DNA of 64,000 nucleotides, taken from Ensifer adhaerens (lineage in GTDB: Bacteria; Pseudomonadota; Alphaproteobacteria; Rhizobiales; Rhizobiaceae). Positions within the stretch are counted from its first letter, which is position 1. Each line of letters begins with the position of its first letter. The stretch is taken from the NCBI RefSeq assembly GCF_002940685.1, contig NZ_PNFP01000014.1:1-64000 (forward strand), in the 5' to 3' direction. The notes beneath the pieces were generated by a model. That model worked only from the letters and a program-made list of their open reading frames with translations. It ran no database searches and was not told the origin of the DNA. The translations under genes were made by a program, and so were the position numbers. Positions 62,060-64,000 of this stretch are shown piece after piece.

Positions 62060-62081
62060 GGGGCGCGCGGCTGCGCGCCCC
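62060..62081 (+). terminator. Stem-loop between receptor and permease genes
   Basis: GGGGCGCGC-GGCT-GCGCGCCCC, a very stable 9-base stem. Its place between a receptor gene and permease genes suggests partial termination or mRNA protection, giving more receptor than permease. A short T-run (CTTTT) follows after 7 bases. Confidence 0.6.
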
Positions 62082-62118
62082 AACACGCTTTTGAAAACCG
62101 CGAAACTGCGAGGCCAGC

Positions 62119-63234
62119 ATGCTGAGCGACGTCAAGACCAGATCCATTCTCATCCAAATCGTGCTGGTGGCGGCCGTCGCGGCTTTCGCCGTCTTGCTGG
62201 TTCACACGACCTTCGCCAATCTCAGAGCGCGCGGGATCCCGGTCGGGTTCGACTTCCTGGCGATGCCGTCGAGGATCGTGATTTCCGAGGCGATCCTCAC
62301 CTACAAGTCCCGGGACCCCTACTATTGGGCGATCGCCGTTGGGCTTGCCAACACGATCTTCCTTTCAACGCTCGTCATCGTCTTTTCATCGATCCTCGGG
62401 CTGATCGTCGGCATAGCGCGCCTCAGCAGCAATCCGCTTGCTTCCGGGACGTGCCGGGTCTGGGTGGAGCTTGCCCGCAATTCTCCACCGATCGTCCTGT
62501 TGATTTTTCTTTATTCGCTTTGGTGGAAGGTTCTGCCGCCGGTCGGAGAGGCGCTCAACCCGCTACCGGGAGTTTACGCCTCCATGCGCGGGTTCGTGGT
62601 CCCGGACGTCAGCGTCAATCTCAGCACGGCAGGGCTGCTTACGGCGATCGCGCTTCTGGTGCTGGGCATGTCAAGTCTGCTTGTGTTGAGGAACATGATT
62701 TCGCGCCTCGCGCTCGCACCGGCCGGCCTCTTTTTGGTTGTCGTCGCGCTATGGGTTGCAGACATTCGATTTGACGTTGAATGGCCGACCTTTACCGGAT
62801 CGAACTTCTCGGGCGGCAACGAGTTGACCCCGGAGCTCAGCACGATCCTCATCGGGCTTACGATTTATACGACAGGCTTCATCGCCGAGATTGTGCGCGG
62901 CGGCATACTGTCGGTCGGCCGCGGTCAGTGGGATGCCGGCCATTCGCTCGGCCTGTCGCGCGGGAAGATCCTGCGCCTGGTCGTCATCCCGCAGATGCTT
63001 CGGGTGATCCTGCCGCCGCTCAACAGCCAGTACATCAACGTCGTCAAGAATTCGACGCTGGCGATCGCGGTCGGCTATCCGGATTTCCTGGCGGTGATGA
63101 ACACCATTATCAGCAAATCCAGCCACTCGATCGAGGGCGTCTTCATCATCCTCGGCGTCTATCTGCTTCTCAATCTCACCCTGTCGAGCGCGGCCAACTG
63201 GTACAACCGCCGCATTTCCATCGTGGAGCGCTGA
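62119..63234 (+). CDS. Amino-acid ABC permease (AapQ-like)
   Basis: 371 residues with the large AapQ layout: an N-terminal extension, about six to eight helices (IQIVLVAAVAAFAVLLVHTTF, GLANTIFLSTLVIVFSSILGLIVGIARL), a periplasmic loop, then the EAA motif AGHSLGLSRGKILRLVVIPQMLRVILPPLNSQYINVVKNSTLAIAVG. Translation start ATG 62119. It forms the heterodimer with the next gene. Confidence 0.92.
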   Translation: MLSDVKTRSILIQIVLVAAVAAFAVLLVHTTFANLRARGIPVGFDFLAMPSRIVISEAILTYKSRDPYYWAIAVGLANTIFLSTLVIVFSSILGLIVGIARLSSNPLASGTCRVWVELARNSPPIVLLIFLYSLWWKVLPPVGEALNPLPGVYASMRGFVVPDVSVNLSTAGLLTAIALLVLGMSSLLVLRNMISRLALAPAGLFLVVVALWVADIRFDVEWPTFTGSNFSGGNELTPELSTILIGLTIYTTGFIAEIVRGGILSVGRGQWDAGHSLGLSRGKILRLVVIPQMLRVILPPLNSQYINVVKNSTLAIAVGYPDFLAVMNTIISKSSHSIEGVFIILGVYLLLNLTLSSAANWYNRRISIVER

Positions 63235-63237
63235 ACC

Positions 63238-64000
63238 ATGAAAGCCTTGTCCCTCCCCATGCCCGCAGAAGCCCTGCCGCGCCGCGTTCGTTTCACCGCG
63301 CTGCTGCGATTGGGAAAACTTCTGTTTGGTACGCCGCTTAACGGCCTTCTGACGGTGCTCTTCGGCGCAATGCTTGTCGTCACGGTACCCCCCATGTTGC
63401 GCTGGCTGATCATCGATGCCGTGCTTTTTGATCCGGATCCAGATGCCTGCCGGGAAGCGGTCGGGGCCTGCTGGAGCTTTGTCTACGCAAAGTCCGGCCA
63501 GCTCCTGTTCGGTATCTATCCGCTCGCCGAACGTTGGCGTCCGGCGATTGTCTGCCTGGTCATCCTGGCTCTGCTCGGGTGGTCGGTGCGGCCGGCAAGC
63601 TGGACGGCGCGGCTCCTCGCGCTCTGGATCGCAACACTCGCATTCATCGTCTGGCTGATGGGCGGTGGTTTCGGGCTTGCCGAGGTGCCGACCGCATCGT
63701 GGGGTGGGCTTCCGGTGACGCTCATCCTGACGGTGGTGGCGATCGGCATCGCCTTCCCGGTCGGAATCCTGCTGGCCCTTGCCAGACGATCGACCATGCC
63801 GGCTGTGCGTATTGGCGCAGTGGTTCTGATCGAGTCCGTTCGAGGTTTGCCGCTCCTGTCGATCCTTTTCGTGGCATCGATCATGATGCCCCTGTTCCTG
63901 CCGGAGGCGCTGCTGCCGGACAAATTCGTCCGCGCTCTGGTTGCGCTTACGATTTTCGCGGCTGCCTATCTCGCCGAGGTCATCCGCGGTGGGCTCCAGG
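63238..64000 (+). CDS. Amino-acid ABC permease (AapM-like), truncated by window
   Basis: ATG 63238, 3 bases after the AapQ stop; about 254 residues are visible before the right edge. LFGTPLNGLLTVLFGAMLVV and WGGLPVTLILTVVAIGIAFPVGILLALARRS are membrane helices, and VVLIESVRGLPLLSILFVASIMMPLFL and TIFAAAYLAEVIRGGLQ, with the E-x-x-R-G-L-P element, are the AapM/YhdY pattern. The EAA loop, and very likely an AapP ATPase gene, lie beyond 64,000. Confidence 0.9.
   Translation, partial: MKALSLPMPAEALPRRVRFTALLRLGKLLFGTPLNGLLTVLFGAMLVVTVPPMLRWLIIDAVLFDPDPDACREAVGACWSFVYAKSGQLLFGIYPLAERWRPAIVCLVILALLGWSVRPASWTARLLALWIATLAFIVWLMGGGFGLAEVPTASWGGLPVTLILTVVAIGIAFPVGILLALARRSTMPAVRIGAVVLIESVRGLPLLSILFVASIMMPLFLPEALLPDKFVRALVALTIFAAAYLAEVIRGGLQ

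Noticed and set aside
1-64000. CRISPR array or tRNA/rRNA gene
   Set aside because: No regularly spaced repeats of CRISPR length and no tRNA- or rRNA-like sequence were noticed by reading; a dedicated scan was not possible.

Overview
The window looks like an accessory stretch, plausibly a megaplasmid or genomic island, of a high-GC alphaproteobacterium, most likely Rhizobiaceae (Rhizobium, Sinorhizobium/Ensifer or Agrobacterium type). This rests on gene style and content: many periplasmic-binding-protein ABC transporters, LysR/GntR-controlled catabolic operons, and AapJQM-like amino-acid importer genes. No ribosomal, replication or tRNA genes are visible, so the genus is inference.

Bases 1-16,300 form an ion and envelope homeostasis block: a glycosyltransferase, a TrkH potassium transporter, a SulP anion transporter, a one-helix membrane protein, an SbmA/YddA-type ABC transporter, a MarR regulator, a ClC chloride/proton exchanger, an EIIA(Ntr)-like phosphotransferase protein and a frameshifted MscS channel. 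Near-identical palindromes (TATATCATG-N-CATGATATA) sit in front of the one-helix protein, in front of marR, and in front of the three-gene unit that ends in clc. This suggests an undescribed MarR regulon.

Bases 16,300-35,900 are a patchwork. They hold a PIN-like protein, a ParB-like protein, a small XRE regulator, orphan LysR and LuxR regulators, four exported proteins (one with Sel1 repeats), a GNAT enzyme, an exported intradiol-dioxygenase-like protein and a cold-shock protein. There is also an amidase/LysR/RidA/class-V-aminotransferase/SDR catabolic cluster. Decay is obvious: a HigBA-type toxin-antitoxin locus with a frameshifted toxin, two further relics of the same toxin, two copies of a small-protein repeat, a broken integrase, a LysR C-terminal relic and a Fic-like scrap.

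Bases 35,900-49,900 are a coherent catabolic island of two operons around a GntR/FCD repressor. It encodes a split transketolase, two class-III aminotransferases, two tandem binding proteins, two PotB/PotC-like permeases and a PotA-like ATPase. It also encodes an SDR, an amidase and a histone-deacetylase-fold amidohydrolase. AT-rich motifs (TAACTTATAA, TATATCTTAT) lie at the promoters. Import, deacylation, transamination and C2 transfer of an acylated polyamine or amino-sugar-like compound is the best inference; the substrate is unknown.

Bases 50,100-64,000 hold an aminoglycoside-phosphotransferase-fold kinase, an epoxide hydrolase with a divergent LysR, and a tight three-gene cassette (tail-collar protein, 521-aa Ser/Gly-rich protein, 235-aa protein) with no other phage genes. 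These are followed by a benzaldehyde-dehydrogenase-like gene with a LysR, a Cys/Met-metabolism PLP enzyme and an amino-acid ABC importer that runs off the right edge.
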